Source of the DNA: a bacterium EF100-94H03 bin56
Lineage (GTDB): Bacteria; Pseudomonadota; Alphaproteobacteria; SP197
Assembly: GCA_002238685.1 (NCBI GenBank)
Contig: MPMV01000022.1
Coordinates: 1-64,000, forward strand
Length of the DNA: 64,000 nt
Reading direction: 5' to 3'
The notes beneath the pieces are model-generated. The model did not search any database and was not told the origin of the DNA. It saw only the letters and a program-made list of their open reading frames with translations. A program made the position numbers and the translations under genes. Each line of letters begins with the position of its first letter. The stretch's first letter is position 1. Of this stretch, positions 1-9,623 are shown one piece after another.

Positions 1-2439
1 CTACCGTGTCATGATAAATATGGCTGACAACATGCTATTCGTCTTCGCGCAGGACATGCCGTTGGCCGGCCTTGAACCCGATGCGGTGTCCCAGTGCGGC
101 GCTTGTGAGCCGGGTCTGGCCGTGCCACATGATCTGATGACCGGGATCGGGATCATGCTTGCGATCACGGTAGCCGCCGAGATGGGCGACCAGAGCGACC
201 GCGTCGCCGAGCCGGTCCGGTGTTGTCAGGCCATGCTCTGACGCATAGTCGCGCAGGAAGGCGAGTTCATGGTCGGCGAACATCAGCTGCGGTTCGCAGT
301 CGGGCACCTGGCGCCCGAGCAGCGTCATGACCATGATGCGCCAGGCGATGACGGCGTTGATGGCGATCGCCCGCTGCAGGCGTGTTGCGGTGCGGAACAG
401 CAGGAACTCGACGCGGCAGCCGGATTTGAGCACACGGAAGAAGTCCTCGATGCGCCAGCGCTGGAGGTAGTAGCCGACGATGTCGGCGGCCTCACGGGCG
501 GTCTTGACTTTGACCGTGGTCAGCAGGAACCACTGCACCGGGTCCTCATCCCCGGGCGGGTCGGTCTCCTTGATATGGACTGCTGACACGCACACCGGTT
601 CGATCGTCTTCACGGTCTGTGTCGGCGGCAGCGTGACGCGGCGAAACCGCAGTTCACAGCTTGCCAGGCGCTTGCTGCGCGCCGGCCGCGCCTTCTTCCG
701 GCTCGACTTGGGCCGGGCCACGAGCCCCTCGATCTCGACATCGATCCGGCCGTCGGGCGCACCGCCGCTCATCGTTGCAAACAGCGTCGGCTGGCGCTTG
801 CCGAGAGTCCGGTCGTGTTTGGCCCGCACCAGCAACTCCACCCGCGGATGGCGGCGCTGGTGGTCAAGGATCTCAAGGCAATCGGCTTCCCTGTCGCACA
901 CCGAGATGACCCGTGTCCTGCCGCCAACCTCGCGCACCGCGCGGGCAATGTCGCTGAACCCGTCGAGCCAGAGTTGGGTCTTCTTCGTCTCCTTGTCTTG
1001 CGCCTTGCCGTCGTTCGCAGACCCCTTCTTCACCGGATCGAAGCCGAGGCGGAGCACACCAAGAGGCAGCCCCGTATCGCTCACCGCAAGCGTTGCGTGC
1101 ATGTGCAGGCCAAGGCTCTGCGCCCCCGTCTGGTTCGTGCCGACCACATGCAGATCATCGCAGCCCGGACGGGTCGAGAAGTTCAGATCCGTGCCATCCT
1201 GGATCGCCAGCACCGTGCGCTGGGAGCGCAGGCGCCCAATGGTGCGCTCGCGGTGCGGCGCAAGGATGTTCCCGACCGTCACTTCCGACTCTTCCGGCAT
1301 GTCCATCAGCCGATAGAACGCCGCAATCGCCGTGCTGTCGGCCTGGCTGCTGGCGTTGATCTTCCCGCCCGGATAGGCAGCCAGAAGATCCACACTCCTG
1401 ACCAGGCGTGCCGACAGACGCGCATCACCCAAGGGAGCACCTCCAAACTCGTTTGCAGCCCACTGTGCCGTGTTCAACCCATCACCCGGTTGCAACACCG
1501 GTGCGTGCTCAACATGGCCGACACCAAGACGCCGCCGCCAGCGGCTGTCAAGCGGGTACATGAAAACCGTCTTGACAGTCTTGTCGCGCCGCTTGCCATG
1601 ATCCTGACGACCCCGCCCCGCGGTCGTGCCAACACGCACAAAATTGGCCGCTCGCAGGCACGTGCCATCGTAGCCCTCATCGGCAAAGCTCTCCACCAGC
1701 AGCACACGAAACCCGTAGCGGGCCTCGAAGTCCCGGGGCAGACGTCTGAGAAGGCAACCCAGAACATGGCTCGCCAGATGCGGACAGAACACCTGGGGCC
1801 TGATCAGAAACCGGCTCAGACAGACCACACGGTCGAGATGGCCCCGACGCTGCTCGTCACTCCACGCGATCCACCTGTCACGCGCCGTCACACGCAGGGC
1901 AGCGGCAGAGAACCCCGCGGCACCCAGCCAGCCATGGGCCGAGCCGACGAGATAACGCGCCTGGCAGCCGGCAAACGTCGTCATCCCGTGGGGATGCTCG
2001 CGCCCGATCAGCGTGTTCCACAAGACACGCTCGCAAGCGCTCGTCACCAGTCTCACATCAAGGGCGTCGATCAGTGAGGGATGGGACGGAACCCCGGTGG
2101 GTGCCGGAATGTCCTCAGCAAGCTGGCGCGGCCGGTTCCTGACCGCCGCAGCCTGCGGCGGGGGCAACACGATATCCGACGATCTCCCGGCAAGGCTCGC
2201 CAGTGCCTTCAGGCAGCCCGCAACCTGCAGCCGGCCGACCGCGTCGATGAACGCAAACTCCTCGCACACCCTGCGACCCAATGCCCGACGGCTGGCGAAA
2301 GACTCCTGCGACAGGATCGCGACAATCCGCGAACGCGCCGCCTCGCCGCGCAAGGTGCGGCTGATCTGTGACTGAGCCATGATGCCGGTATACGGAGCAC
2401 AGATCCCATTGTCCAGACTTTATTGCCATGACACGGTAG
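1..2439 (-). mobile_element. IS4/Tn5-like insertion sequence, complete
   Basis: The element is bounded by 13-bp perfect terminal inverted repeats: CTACCGTGTCATG at 1-13 and its reverse complement CATGACACGGTAG at 2427-2439. A single transposase gene fills the interior on the minus strand. The element sits inside an acyl-CoA synthetase gene whose frame runs into it at 2439/2440. The target duplication cannot be checked because the left flank lies outside the window. The window begins at the first base of the repeat, which could mean that a contig broke at a multicopy element. Confidence 0.88.
35..2380 (-). CDS. IS4-family transposase with DruA-like (DUF4338) N-terminal domain
   Basis: This 781-residue protein joins two parts. 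Residues about 1-300 resemble the DUF4338 family, which includes DruA of the Druantia anti-phage system. Residues about 310-781 are a Tn5/IS4-type DDE transposase. Visible catalytic positions are Asp in AIQDGTDLNF (about 392), Asp in VCDREAD (about 495) and Glu in the Y-R-E-K signature YYLQRWRIEDFFRVLK (about 644). The C-terminus has the Tn5-like GGYRDRKHDPDPG segment. The frame is intact, so the enzyme may still be active. It presumably acts on the 13-bp ends flanking it. Relics of the same fusion family occur at 13.1-13.6 and 16.7 kb. Confidence 0.9.
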   Translation of the reverse strand: MAQSQISRTLRGEAARSRIVAILSQESFASRRALGRRVCEEFAFIDAVGRLQVAGCLKALASLAGRSSDIVLPPPQAAAVRNRPRQLAEDIPAPTGVPSHPSLIDALDVRLVTSACERVLWNTLIGREHPHGMTTFAGCQARYLVGSAHGWLGAAGFSAAALRVTARDRWIAWSDEQRRGHLDRVVCLSRFLIRPQVFCPHLASHVLGCLLRRLPRDFEARYGFRVLLVESFADEGYDGTCLRAANFVRVGTTAGRGRQDHGKRRDKTVKTVFMYPLDSRWRRRLGVGHVEHAPVLQPGDGLNTAQWAANEFGGAPLGDARLSARLVRSVDLLAAYPGGKINASSQADSTAIAAFYRLMDMPEESEVTVGNILAPHRERTIGRLRSQRTVLAIQDGTDLNFSTRPGCDDLHVVGTNQTGAQSLGLHMHATLAVSDTGLPLGVLRLGFDPVKKGSANDGKAQDKETKKTQLWLDGFSDIARAVREVGGRTRVISVCDREADCLEILDHQRRHPRVELLVRAKHDRTLGKRQPTLFATMSGGAPDGRIDVEIEGLVARPKSSRKKARPARSKRLASCELRFRRVTLPPTQTVKTIEPVCVSAVHIKETDPPGDEDPVQWFLLTTVKVKTAREAADIVGYYLQRWRIEDFFRVLKSGCRVEFLLFRTATRLQRAIAINAVIAWRIMVMTLLGRQVPDCEPQLMFADHELAFLRDYASEHGLTTPDRLGDAVALVAHLGGYRDRKHDPDPGHQIMWHGQTRLTSAALGHRIGFKAGQRHVLREDE

Positions 2440-3918
2440 GGCTAGGGCCAGACCCTCTGCCTCGTCGAAGGCGCCGCCTCCGGCCAGACGGTTTCGCCAG
2501 CGGCTGATGACGGCATCCGACGGCGCATCGGGCGGCCGCATGGTCCGGTGGTCTCGCAGGGCCAGCATGCGTGAAAAGGCCGTCACTGCGGCGTTGAGTC
2601 CGTCGATCAGCGGTATGCCGGCCGCGGCGAGCTCGCGTGCCTTTTCGTGCACGATGCCGGCGGGCACGCAGTTGGCGAAGCACATCGGCTTGCCGGTGCG
2701 CTCCGCGATCATCCTGGCCGGTTCGATGCAGGGCGTGCGGAAGACATCAAAGTCGCGAATGTCGGCGATCCACAGTCCGGCGGCCGAACCGGGATCCGAC
2801 ATCAGCGCATCCCAGCATTCGCTACAGGTCTCCACGAAGTTGTTTCCGGTCCCCCAGGCATCGACCGGATTGGTCGCCTCGAGTCCGTGGTCGAGACAGG
2901 CTTCCATGCGCCGGGTCGTGGTGTGCGAGATGGACGCGAAGGGAACCTTGTGCCGGTGTGCCAGATCGACGAGATGTTCCCGCTCGCCTCCCGAATCCGT
3001 GAGAGCGACAATGCCGCCTGGCCAGAACCGTCGCGGCTGCACGGCCATCTGCAGCGTGGCGATCAGGGCATCGATGTCATCGACCCTCTGGACGGCGTGA
3101 TGCCGGAAGACGGCATCGTAGGCGGCATCGTTGCCGGCAAGGGCGCCGGAATGGGTGTGGGCCATGCGGATGCTCTCCGGCGTTCGCGCGACCTTGATCG
3201 CAACGACGGGGACCCCGCGTTCCCGGGCCCTGTCGGCTGCCTCGCGGAACCCGGCGGCGTCGCGGACGGTTTCGAGAACGAGGCCGATCGCCCGCGTCGA
3301 TTCGAGCCCGAGCGCGTAGTCCATGTAATCGCCCGCAGTGACGGCGATCTCCTGGCCCGATGTCACGGTAAGGTTGAAACCCAGCCGGCCATCGGTCTGG
3401 AGCATGCCGAGATAGATGGAGCCCGATTGCGAAATCAGCGTGACGGGACCGGCATCAAGACTGGAACGGCCACCCGCCAGCGTCACCTGCACCATTTCCT
3501 CCCGATTGACGAACCCCGCCCCGTTGCCGCCGCACACGAGAAGGGAGGCCTCGCGGGCCTTGCGCCTGAGACGTTCGAGAAGAGGGGGATCCCCATCGTT
3601 CGCCAGGTAGCACGACGCGAAGATCGTCACTGCCTTCACGCCGGCGGCGATCGCCTCGTCGAAGACCCTTTCGAGACGGGGGTTGGAGACATTGAGCATC
3701 GCGTGCTCGACTGGCCGTCCGATGGAGGCAATGTCGGGGAAGCACCGCTCGCCGTCGATGTCGTCATAGCGCGGATTGACGAGAAAGAACTCTCCGGTAA
3801 AGCCGATTTGGCGGATGGCTTGCCAGGATGTCCAGCCGAAGGACTCGCGATTCACGGAAGCGCCGACGACGGCAATCGACCGCGGATTGAGAAGGGGACG
3901 CAGACGGTGCTCGATCAT
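2440..3918 (-). pseudogene. NDP-forming acyl-CoA synthetase, N-terminal 493 residues, cut by the IS
   Basis: The translation starts MIEHRLRPLLNPRSIAVVGA, a CoA-binding Rossmann segment, followed by two succinyl-CoA-ligase-like domains with VTLISQSGSIYLGM. It is the same family as the intact gene at 32.1-34.2 kb. The family normally continues with a C-terminal ATP-grasp domain. Here the frame enters the insertion sequence right after the linker EAEGLALAL, so the ATP-grasp part is missing from the window and presumably lies beyond the element. I chose the ATG at 3918 because the longer frame upstream has no family similarity. The gene is divergent from recQ. Confidence 0.85.
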
Positions 3919-4072
3919 GCCGTGGACCCGGATTGGGACGCCGCGGCGACTATAGGGAGAATGCCAGCCGTGGTCACCGTGTGATGCACTCCTTCTTTCC
4001 ACATCCTGCTGACGCCGTTTTCAAGTGCCGGAGGAGGCGGTAGGGTGGCCGTGATCGACTCCAAGGGCGCCT

Positions 4073-5926
4073 TTGCCGACTCTCGACGCCGCCCGTGCGG
4101 TCCTCAACAACACCTTCGGTTATGACGATTTCCTGCCTGGTCAGGCGGACATCGTCACGGCGTTGCTGGCAGGAGAAAACGTGCTGGCCGTGATGCCGAC
4201 CGGTGCCGGAAAGTCGCTGTGTTACCAGCTTCCGGCACTGGCGTGCGAAAGCCTGACCGTCGTCGTTTCGCCGCTGATCGCTCTGATGCGCGACCAGGTG
4301 GCGGCCCTGCGTCTCAACGGCGTGGCGGCAGGCGCCCTCAACTCGGCGACGCCACGGGCTGAGGCCGTGACGACACACCGCCAGCTGCGCGAAGGCCGGT
4401 TGCGCCTCCTCTACATCTCGCCGGAACGGCTGATGGTCCCGGGCACACTGGAAGGTCTCGCCCGCTACAGCCCGGCGCGGTTTGCCATCGACGAGGCCCA
4501 TTGCATCTCGCAGTGGGGTCATGACTTCCGGCCCGATTACCGCCGCCTTGCCGAACTTCCGGAACACTTTCCCGATGCCAGGCTCAGCGCCTTCACGGCT
4601 ACAGCGGATGCCGTGACGCGCCAGGACATCGTCGCGCGGCTGTTTGGTGGCGAGGCGAACACCTTCGTGGCCGGCTTCGACCGCCCGAACCTTCGCATCG
4701 GTGTCGCGCCCAGAAGGTCCGGGGCGCGACAGATCGACGATTTGCTGGACCGGTATGCCGGGCGGGCCGGTATCATCTATACCCTGTCGCGCAAGGAGGC
4801 AGAGCGGACGGCAGAGCGCGTCTCCTCTCGGGGAAGGATCGCACTGCCCTATCACGCCGGCATGGACCAGCGAGACCGGGACAGGAACCAGGACCGTTTC
4901 CTGACCGAGGACGGTGTTGTCATGGTGGCGACCATCGCCTTCGGCATGGGTATCGACAAGCCGGACATCCGGTTCGTTGTGCACGCCAACCTCCCGTCGA
5001 CCGTCGAGGCGTATTATCAGGAAATCGGACGGGCCGGACGTGACGGCGAGCCCGCGGAAACCCTCATGCTCTATGGTATGAACGATATCCGGATTCGTCG
5101 CCTGATGATCGACGATTCCGATCGGCCCGACGAGGTCAAGCGGGTCGATCACCAACGGCTCAACGCGCTGCTGGCCCTGTGCGAGACCGCCAACTGTCGG
5201 CGTCAGGCGCTTCTAGGCTATTTCGGCGAAGCGAGCGAGCGGTGTGGCAACTGCGACCGCTGTCTCGACCCTGTCGAGACAGTCGATGGCACGGTGATTG
5301 CGCAGAAGGCGTTGTCGGCGGTCCTGCGAACCGGGCAACGTTTCGGCGCCGAACACCTGATCGCCGTGTTGCGGGGCGAAGCGACGGACAAGGTTCTCCA
5401 GCACCGTCACGACCAGTTGGTGACCTTCGGCGTCGGCGCGGAAATCAGCAAGACGCTCTGGCGCTCCTATCTGCGCCAGCTGGTGGCGGCCGACGTTCTG
5501 AGGATCGCCATCGGCGACTACGGTGCTCTCCTGCCGGGGAGCCGCGGCCATGCCGTACTCAGGGGCGACGAGAATGTGGCGTTTCACAGCGAGGCCGCAG
5601 GCCGGCAAAGGGAACGGCGCCGCGCCACAGAGGTGCCCGAAGAAGTTGATCAGGCGCTGTTCGGCCGGCTCAAGCAGTTGCGAGTGGACATCGCAAGGGA
5701 GGAAGGCGTGCCGGCCTATGTGGTCTTTCACGACCGCAGCCTGATGGACATGGCGTCCCGCAAACCCCGGAGCCTGGATGCACTCGTGGCCTGCCACGGC
5801 GTGGGCGCCGGAAAGCTGGCGCGCTATGGCGCGCGTTTCCTGGAGGCGCTGAACGAGACAGAGGACCACCGGAACCAGGACACGCGGGAATCATCGTCTC
5901 GTACTGCAGGATCGGAGATACTCTGA
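4073..5926 (+). CDS. recQ: ATP-dependent DNA helicase RecQ
   Basis: The 617-residue protein is a 3'-5' helicase used in recombination and fork repair. It shows Walker A VMPTGAGKS near residue 41, the DEAH box with IDEAHCISQWGHDFR near 139, helicase motif VI YYQEIGRAGRDG, the RecQ zinc-binding cysteines CETANC and CGNCDRC near 360-395, the RQC winged helix, and a C-terminal HRDC domain (LKQLRVDIAREEG). The frame suggests a TTG start with a weak AAGGG six bases upstream; no better in-frame ATG or GTG precedes it. A strong hairpin follows at 5958. Confidence 0.96.
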   Translation: MPTLDAARAVLNNTFGYDDFLPGQADIVTALLAGENVLAVMPTGAGKSLCYQLPALACESLTVVVSPLIALMRDQVAALRLNGVAAGALNSATPRAEAVTTHRQLREGRLRLLYISPERLMVPGTLEGLARYSPARFAIDEAHCISQWGHDFRPDYRRLAELPEHFPDARLSAFTATADAVTRQDIVARLFGGEANTFVAGFDRPNLRIGVAPRRSGARQIDDLLDRYAGRAGIIYTLSRKEAERTAERVSSRGRIALPYHAGMDQRDRDRNQDRFLTEDGVVMVATIAFGMGIDKPDIRFVVHANLPSTVEAYYQEIGRAGRDGEPAETLMLYGMNDIRIRRLMIDDSDRPDEVKRVDHQRLNALLALCETANCRRQALLGYFGEASERCGNCDRCLDPVETVDGTVIAQKALSAVLRTGQRFGAEHLIAVLRGEATDKVLQHRHDQLVTFGVGAEISKTLWRSYLRQLVAADVLRIAIGDYGALLPGSRGHAVLRGDENVAFHSEAAGRQRERRRATEVPEEVDQALFGRLKQLRVDIAREEGVPAYVVFHDRSLMDMASRKPRSLDALVACHGVGAGKLARYGARFLEALNETEDHRNQDTRESSSRTAGSEIL

Positions 5927-5957
5927 CCGGTTCGCGGATCACTCCCATCTCACATGA

Positions 5958-5986
5958 AAGGGGCCCTGGAACATCCAGGGCCCCTT
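5958..5986. terminator. Hairpin between convergent recQ and the PotD-like gene
   Basis: A perfect 12-bp stem, AAGGGGCCCTGG and CCAGGGCCCCTT, closes a 5-base loop. It lies 32 bases after the recQ stop and 24 bases beyond the stop of the convergent binding-protein gene, so it can serve both. There is only a short T/A run on either side. Confidence 0.75.
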
Positions 5987-6009
5987 GAATCGTCAGCTGA
6001 CTGTGGCAT

Positions 6010-7131
6010 CTACATGCCGAGTTTCACCTCTTCCCACAGGTTGACGTACTTTTCGTCGAACTCGGGAGGAATGGGGGCCAGGATGCCCTTCGCCAGGAAG
6101 GCTTCGGGATCAGTGAGACCGACCTCGGCAACGCGTTCTGCCGGAACGAGATCGAAGGACTTGGCGTTGGACGCGCCGTAGCTGTACTGGTCGATCAGGA
6201 AGGCACCGGATTCCGGCGACATCATGGCATCCAGGAAATCGTAGACGCGCTCATCGCTGGCCACGCGGCTCTCGGGACTGGTGAGAACAAAGCCGCAGAC
6301 CCAGTTGCGCGCACCTTCCTTGGGTGACATGTACTTGACCGGCAGCCCCTGGTCGGAGACCGTCTTGTAGAGATCGTTCCAGGCGTAGGTGGCGACGAGT
6401 TCGCCAGCGACCATGGCCTGACCTGCTTCGGACTGGCTCTCCCAGTAGAACCGCAACACGTCGCGTTGCTGTTCGAGAAGCTTCCTCACCTCCAGCAGCT
6501 GTTCGTCGCTGAGCGAATCCAGATTGGTGAAGCCCAGCACCTGCGCTGCCACCTGCACGCCGGCCTGCGGTGAATCGTAGGTTGCCAGCTTGCCCTTGTA
6601 CCGCGGGTCGAACAGCAGGCTCCAGGATTCCTCCTCGATTTCCACGAGATCCGTACGGTAGAGGATCGAGGAATTGCCCCAGTCCCACGGAACAAACAGG
6701 TTCTCGCCATCTTCGGTCAGGGTGGACCCGATGTTCCTCAGGGACTCGAAGTAGTCAGGCCAGTGCTTCAGGCGATCCGTGTCGAACGGCTGGATGATGC
6801 CGGAGGCGTACCACTCGGTGACACCTCCCGAACAGGGGTGGCCGATGTCGGTCTTGTAACCGGCGAGGATCTTGTTCTTGGCTTCGGTCGTACCGGCAAA
6901 GAACGTGATGTTGGGCGAAGTCCCGTACTTGTCCAGATAGCCCTGGTGGAACTCCGGGAGTTCGTAGCCGCCCCAGGTGAAGAAGTTCGCCTCGTCTTCC
7001 TGTGCAAGGCCAGGATTGGCGAAAAGCGGCATGGTGGCCACACCGATGCCGAGTGTTCCGAGCGTCCTTTGAAGAGTGCGTCGATCCATCCTTCCCGAGA
7101 GAAGTTGATCGACAGGATCACGTGATTCCAT
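6010..7131 (-). CDS. PotD/PotF-like ABC transporter substrate-binding protein
   Basis: This 373-residue protein belongs to the spermidine/putrescine-type periplasmic binding family (ANFFTWGGYELPEF, PWDWGNSSILYRTD, VATYAWNDLYK). The N-terminus MDRRTLQRTLGTLGIGVA followed by PGLAQ is a twin-arginine-like signal peptide with cleavage after an alanine. No permease or ATPase gene adjoins it, so it is an orphan binding protein in this window. The ligand is probably a polyamine or another small cationic amine, but that rests on the family alone. Confidence 0.85.
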   Translation of the reverse strand: MESRDPVDQLLSGRMDRRTLQRTLGTLGIGVATMPLFANPGLAQEDEANFFTWGGYELPEFHQGYLDKYGTSPNITFFAGTTEAKNKILAGYKTDIGHPCSGGVTEWYASGIIQPFDTDRLKHWPDYFESLRNIGSTLTEDGENLFVPWDWGNSSILYRTDLVEIEEESWSLLFDPRYKGKLATYDSPQAGVQVAAQVLGFTNLDSLSDEQLLEVRKLLEQQRDVLRFYWESQSEAGQAMVAGELVATYAWNDLYKTVSDQGLPVKYMSPKEGARNWVCGFVLTSPESRVASDERVYDFLDAMMSPESGAFLIDQYSYGASNAKSFDLVPAERVAEVGLTDPEAFLAKGILAPIPPEFDEKYVNLWEEVKLGM

Positions 7132-7246
7132 GACTCAAGCTTCCTCCACAAATTGTTGCATCAAGGATAGCAGATTCAGGAGAAGAAACCACACCGCACT
7201 CTCGCCCAACGGAAAGGAACATGAAGGGGCATGGAGAGATGAGTTG

Positions 7247-7322
<76 letters not shown>

Positions 7323-7555
7323 CCAGCGGGAAGCGCCGATGTAGGTTCGATGCCCTGAAATGTCAAGGAAATGTCGAGGGCCGCTCGATGGATGCTCTCC
7401 CGGTCAGCGGGCCACCACCCCGCCATCGAGCGTGGTCGATGCGCTTTGCCTTTGGCGTCCTTTCTGTCTCGTCCTCGCCATGACATCTGGCACCCGTCAC
7501 CACTGGCGGGCACAATACACATTCCCGGGCATCGGCCGGGAGCGAGGGAGATCTG

Positions 7556-9598
7556 GTGGTGAATGCCTATCCCGGCCTGCTGTCACCCATCACCATTCGC
7601 GGACGCACCTTCCGCAACCGGGTCTTCTCGAGCGCCCACGCACCGGGCTACGCGGTGGATGGGCTGCCGGGAGAGCGCTACCAAGCCTATCACGAGGCCA
7701 AGGCCAGGGGTGGAATCGGTCTCACCATGTTTGGCGGATCGTCGAACGTCTCGCGCGACTCCGGTTCCATCTACGGGCAAATCTATGTCGGCAACGACAG
7801 GGTGATCCCCGCGTTCCGGGAGCTCTCGAGCCGCGTTCACCGCCATGGCGCCGGCCTGATGTGCCAGATCACCCACATGGGCCGTCGCACCACCTGGGAT
7901 TCCGGTGACTGGTTGCCGACCAGGGGACCGTCGGCGTTCCGCGACCCGGCCCACCATTCCGTTCCCTATGCCCTTTCCTCACGTGAAATCGCGCGCATTG
8001 TCCGGAACTTTGGCGATGCGGCGCGGCGTTGCCGGGAAGGTGGGCTCGATGGCGTCGAGATCCTGGCATCGACCCATTTGGTGGGCCAGTTCCTGTCACC
8101 GTTCTCCAACGATCGCCGGGACGCCTATGGCGGCGATCTCTCCAACCGGGCACGCTTCCTCTTCGAGGTTCTCGAGGCCTGCCGCACGTCGGCAGGCGAT
8201 GACATTCTCGTCAGCGTCAGATTCAGTGCCGACGAGAGCAACGAGAACGGGCTGACAGCCGAGGAAGGGATCGCGATCGCCCGCATGATCGGCCGCCACG
8301 GTGTCGCCGACATCGTCAACGTCAACGGAGCCTATGGCGGGACGGACATGGGCCTGACAGAAACCATGCCGGGCATGGCCTGGCCGGTCGCCCCCTACAT
8401 CGAACTGGCAGGCAGGGTGCGCGAGGCCAGCGGCCTCGTGACATTGCAGGCTGCACGGCTCGCTGATCCGGCGACCGCTGACTGGGCCGTCTCGCAAGGG
8501 TATGTGGACATGGCTGGCATGACCCGCCCGCACATGGCGGATCCGGACATCGTCAACAAGCTGGCGCGAGGGGAGGCGGAGCGCATTCGCCCCTGTGTCG
8601 GTGCGGGATACTGTCTCGACAGGATCTACGGCGGTCGGCACGCATTGTGTCAGCACAACGTGTCCACGGGCCGCGAGTCCTGGCTCGGCCCTGAGATCGC
8701 GAGGGCCGCCGTACCCGGGCGGGCCGTGGTGGTGGGTGGTGGGCCCGCCGGAATGGAAGCGGCCCGCGTGCTGGCCCTTCGCGGCCATGCCGTCACGCTC
8801 TTCGAAGCGGCCACGCAGCCTGGTGGACAGATCCTGCTTGCCGCGGCGGCATCGTGGCGGCGCGACATGATCGGCATCGTCGACTGGCTCGCCGGAGAGG
8901 TCGACCATGCCGGCGTCGACGTGCGCACCGGCGTGTTCGTCGAGGGCGATGACGTCGCACGCCTCGATGCCGATATCGTGATCGTGGCCACGGGTGGGGT
9001 GCCGGAGACCGATCTTGCAGAAGGTGGCGGCGAGCATGTCATGACGGTCTGGGACGCGCTGGCGACAGGACGCCGGCCCACCGGTCACGTCGTCATCACC
9101 GATGTCACGGGTGGCCATGGCGCACTCTCGCTTGCCGATACCCTTGCGGGTTCGGCGGACAACCTCACCTTCGTGACCGCGGACCGTCATGCCGGGCGGG
9201 CGCTCGGTGTTCAGAACGTACCGGTCTATCTGCGCAATCTTGCCTCGGCCGGCGCAGCGATCCTCACCGACAGGGCGCTTGTCGGAGTCAACCGCCAGGG
9301 CAATCGCTTCGTCGCCCGCCTGCGTCACGCCTATACACGTCGGATCGAGGACCTGGAGGCCGATATGGTGATCGCCGATTCAGGCGTGCGGTCTTTCAGT
9401 GATGTGTTCGATGACCTGCGGGACCGTTCGGCCAACCTGGGTGAAGTCGATCACGAGGCCCTGGTGGCCATCGCGCCGCAGAAGCTCATGGCGAATGCCG
9501 AAGGCACGTTCCGCCTCTTCAGGATCGGGGATGCCCTGGCACCTCGCGATATCCACGCTGCCCTGCTCGACGCCAACAGGTTGTGCCGGGTGCTGTGA
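7556..9598 (+). CDS. Old-yellow-enzyme/TMADH-type NADH:flavin oxidoreductase, N-methylproline-demethylase-like
   Basis: The 680-residue protein has an FMN-binding TIM barrel (residues about 1-340), a cysteine motif, and a C-terminal FAD/NAD(P) region starting VVVGGGPAGMEAARVLA. This is the layout of trimethylamine dehydrogenase, 2,4-dienoyl-CoA reductase and the N-methylproline demethylase StcD. The iron-sulfur motif reads C347-VGAGY-C353 with C365: the second cysteine found in TMADH is alanine here. A GTG start (7556 or 7559) follows a GAGGGAG ribosome-binding site. It lies alone between tRNA-Ala and pgi. A role in demethylating a proline betaine or similar amine is inferred from family resemblance. 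Confidence 0.85.
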   Translation: MVNAYPGLLSPITIRGRTFRNRVFSSAHAPGYAVDGLPGERYQAYHEAKARGGIGLTMFGGSSNVSRDSGSIYGQIYVGNDRVIPAFRELSSRVHRHGAGLMCQITHMGRRTTWDSGDWLPTRGPSAFRDPAHHSVPYALSSREIARIVRNFGDAARRCREGGLDGVEILASTHLVGQFLSPFSNDRRDAYGGDLSNRARFLFEVLEACRTSAGDDILVSVRFSADESNENGLTAEEGIAIARMIGRHGVADIVNVNGAYGGTDMGLTETMPGMAWPVAPYIELAGRVREASGLVTLQAARLADPATADWAVSQGYVDMAGMTRPHMADPDIVNKLARGEAERIRPCVGAGYCLDRIYGGRHALCQHNVSTGRESWLGPEIARAAVPGRAVVVGGGPAGMEAARVLALRGHAVTLFEAATQPGGQILLAAAASWRRDMIGIVDWLAGEVDHAGVDVRTGVFVEGDDVARLDADIVIVATGGVPETDLAEGGGEHVMTVWDALATGRRPTGHVVITDVTGGHGALSLADTLAGSADNLTFVTADRHAGRALGVQNVPVYLRNLASAGAAILTDRALVGVNRQGNRFVARLRHAYTRRIEDLEADMVIADSGVRSFSDVFDDLRDRSANLGEVDHEALVAIAPQKLMANAEGTFRLFRIGDALAPRDIHAALLDANRLCRVL

Positions 9599-9623
9599 CG
9601 CGCCAACACGTTCCGGCCGGAAG

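Noticed and set aside
815..2077. 420-codon plus-strand open frame opposite the transposase
   Set aside because: It is antisense to a clear transposase and has no family similarity; long antisense frames are expected in G+C-rich DNA.
3974..5155. 393-codon minus-strand open frame opposite recQ
   Set aside because: recQ motifs on the plus strand are complete, so this is a shadow frame.
9611..9622. TTCCGGCCGGAA perfect palindrome between two convergent genes
   Set aside because: It has no loop and is short; it could be chance in G+C-rich DNA and is too weak to call a terminator or operator.
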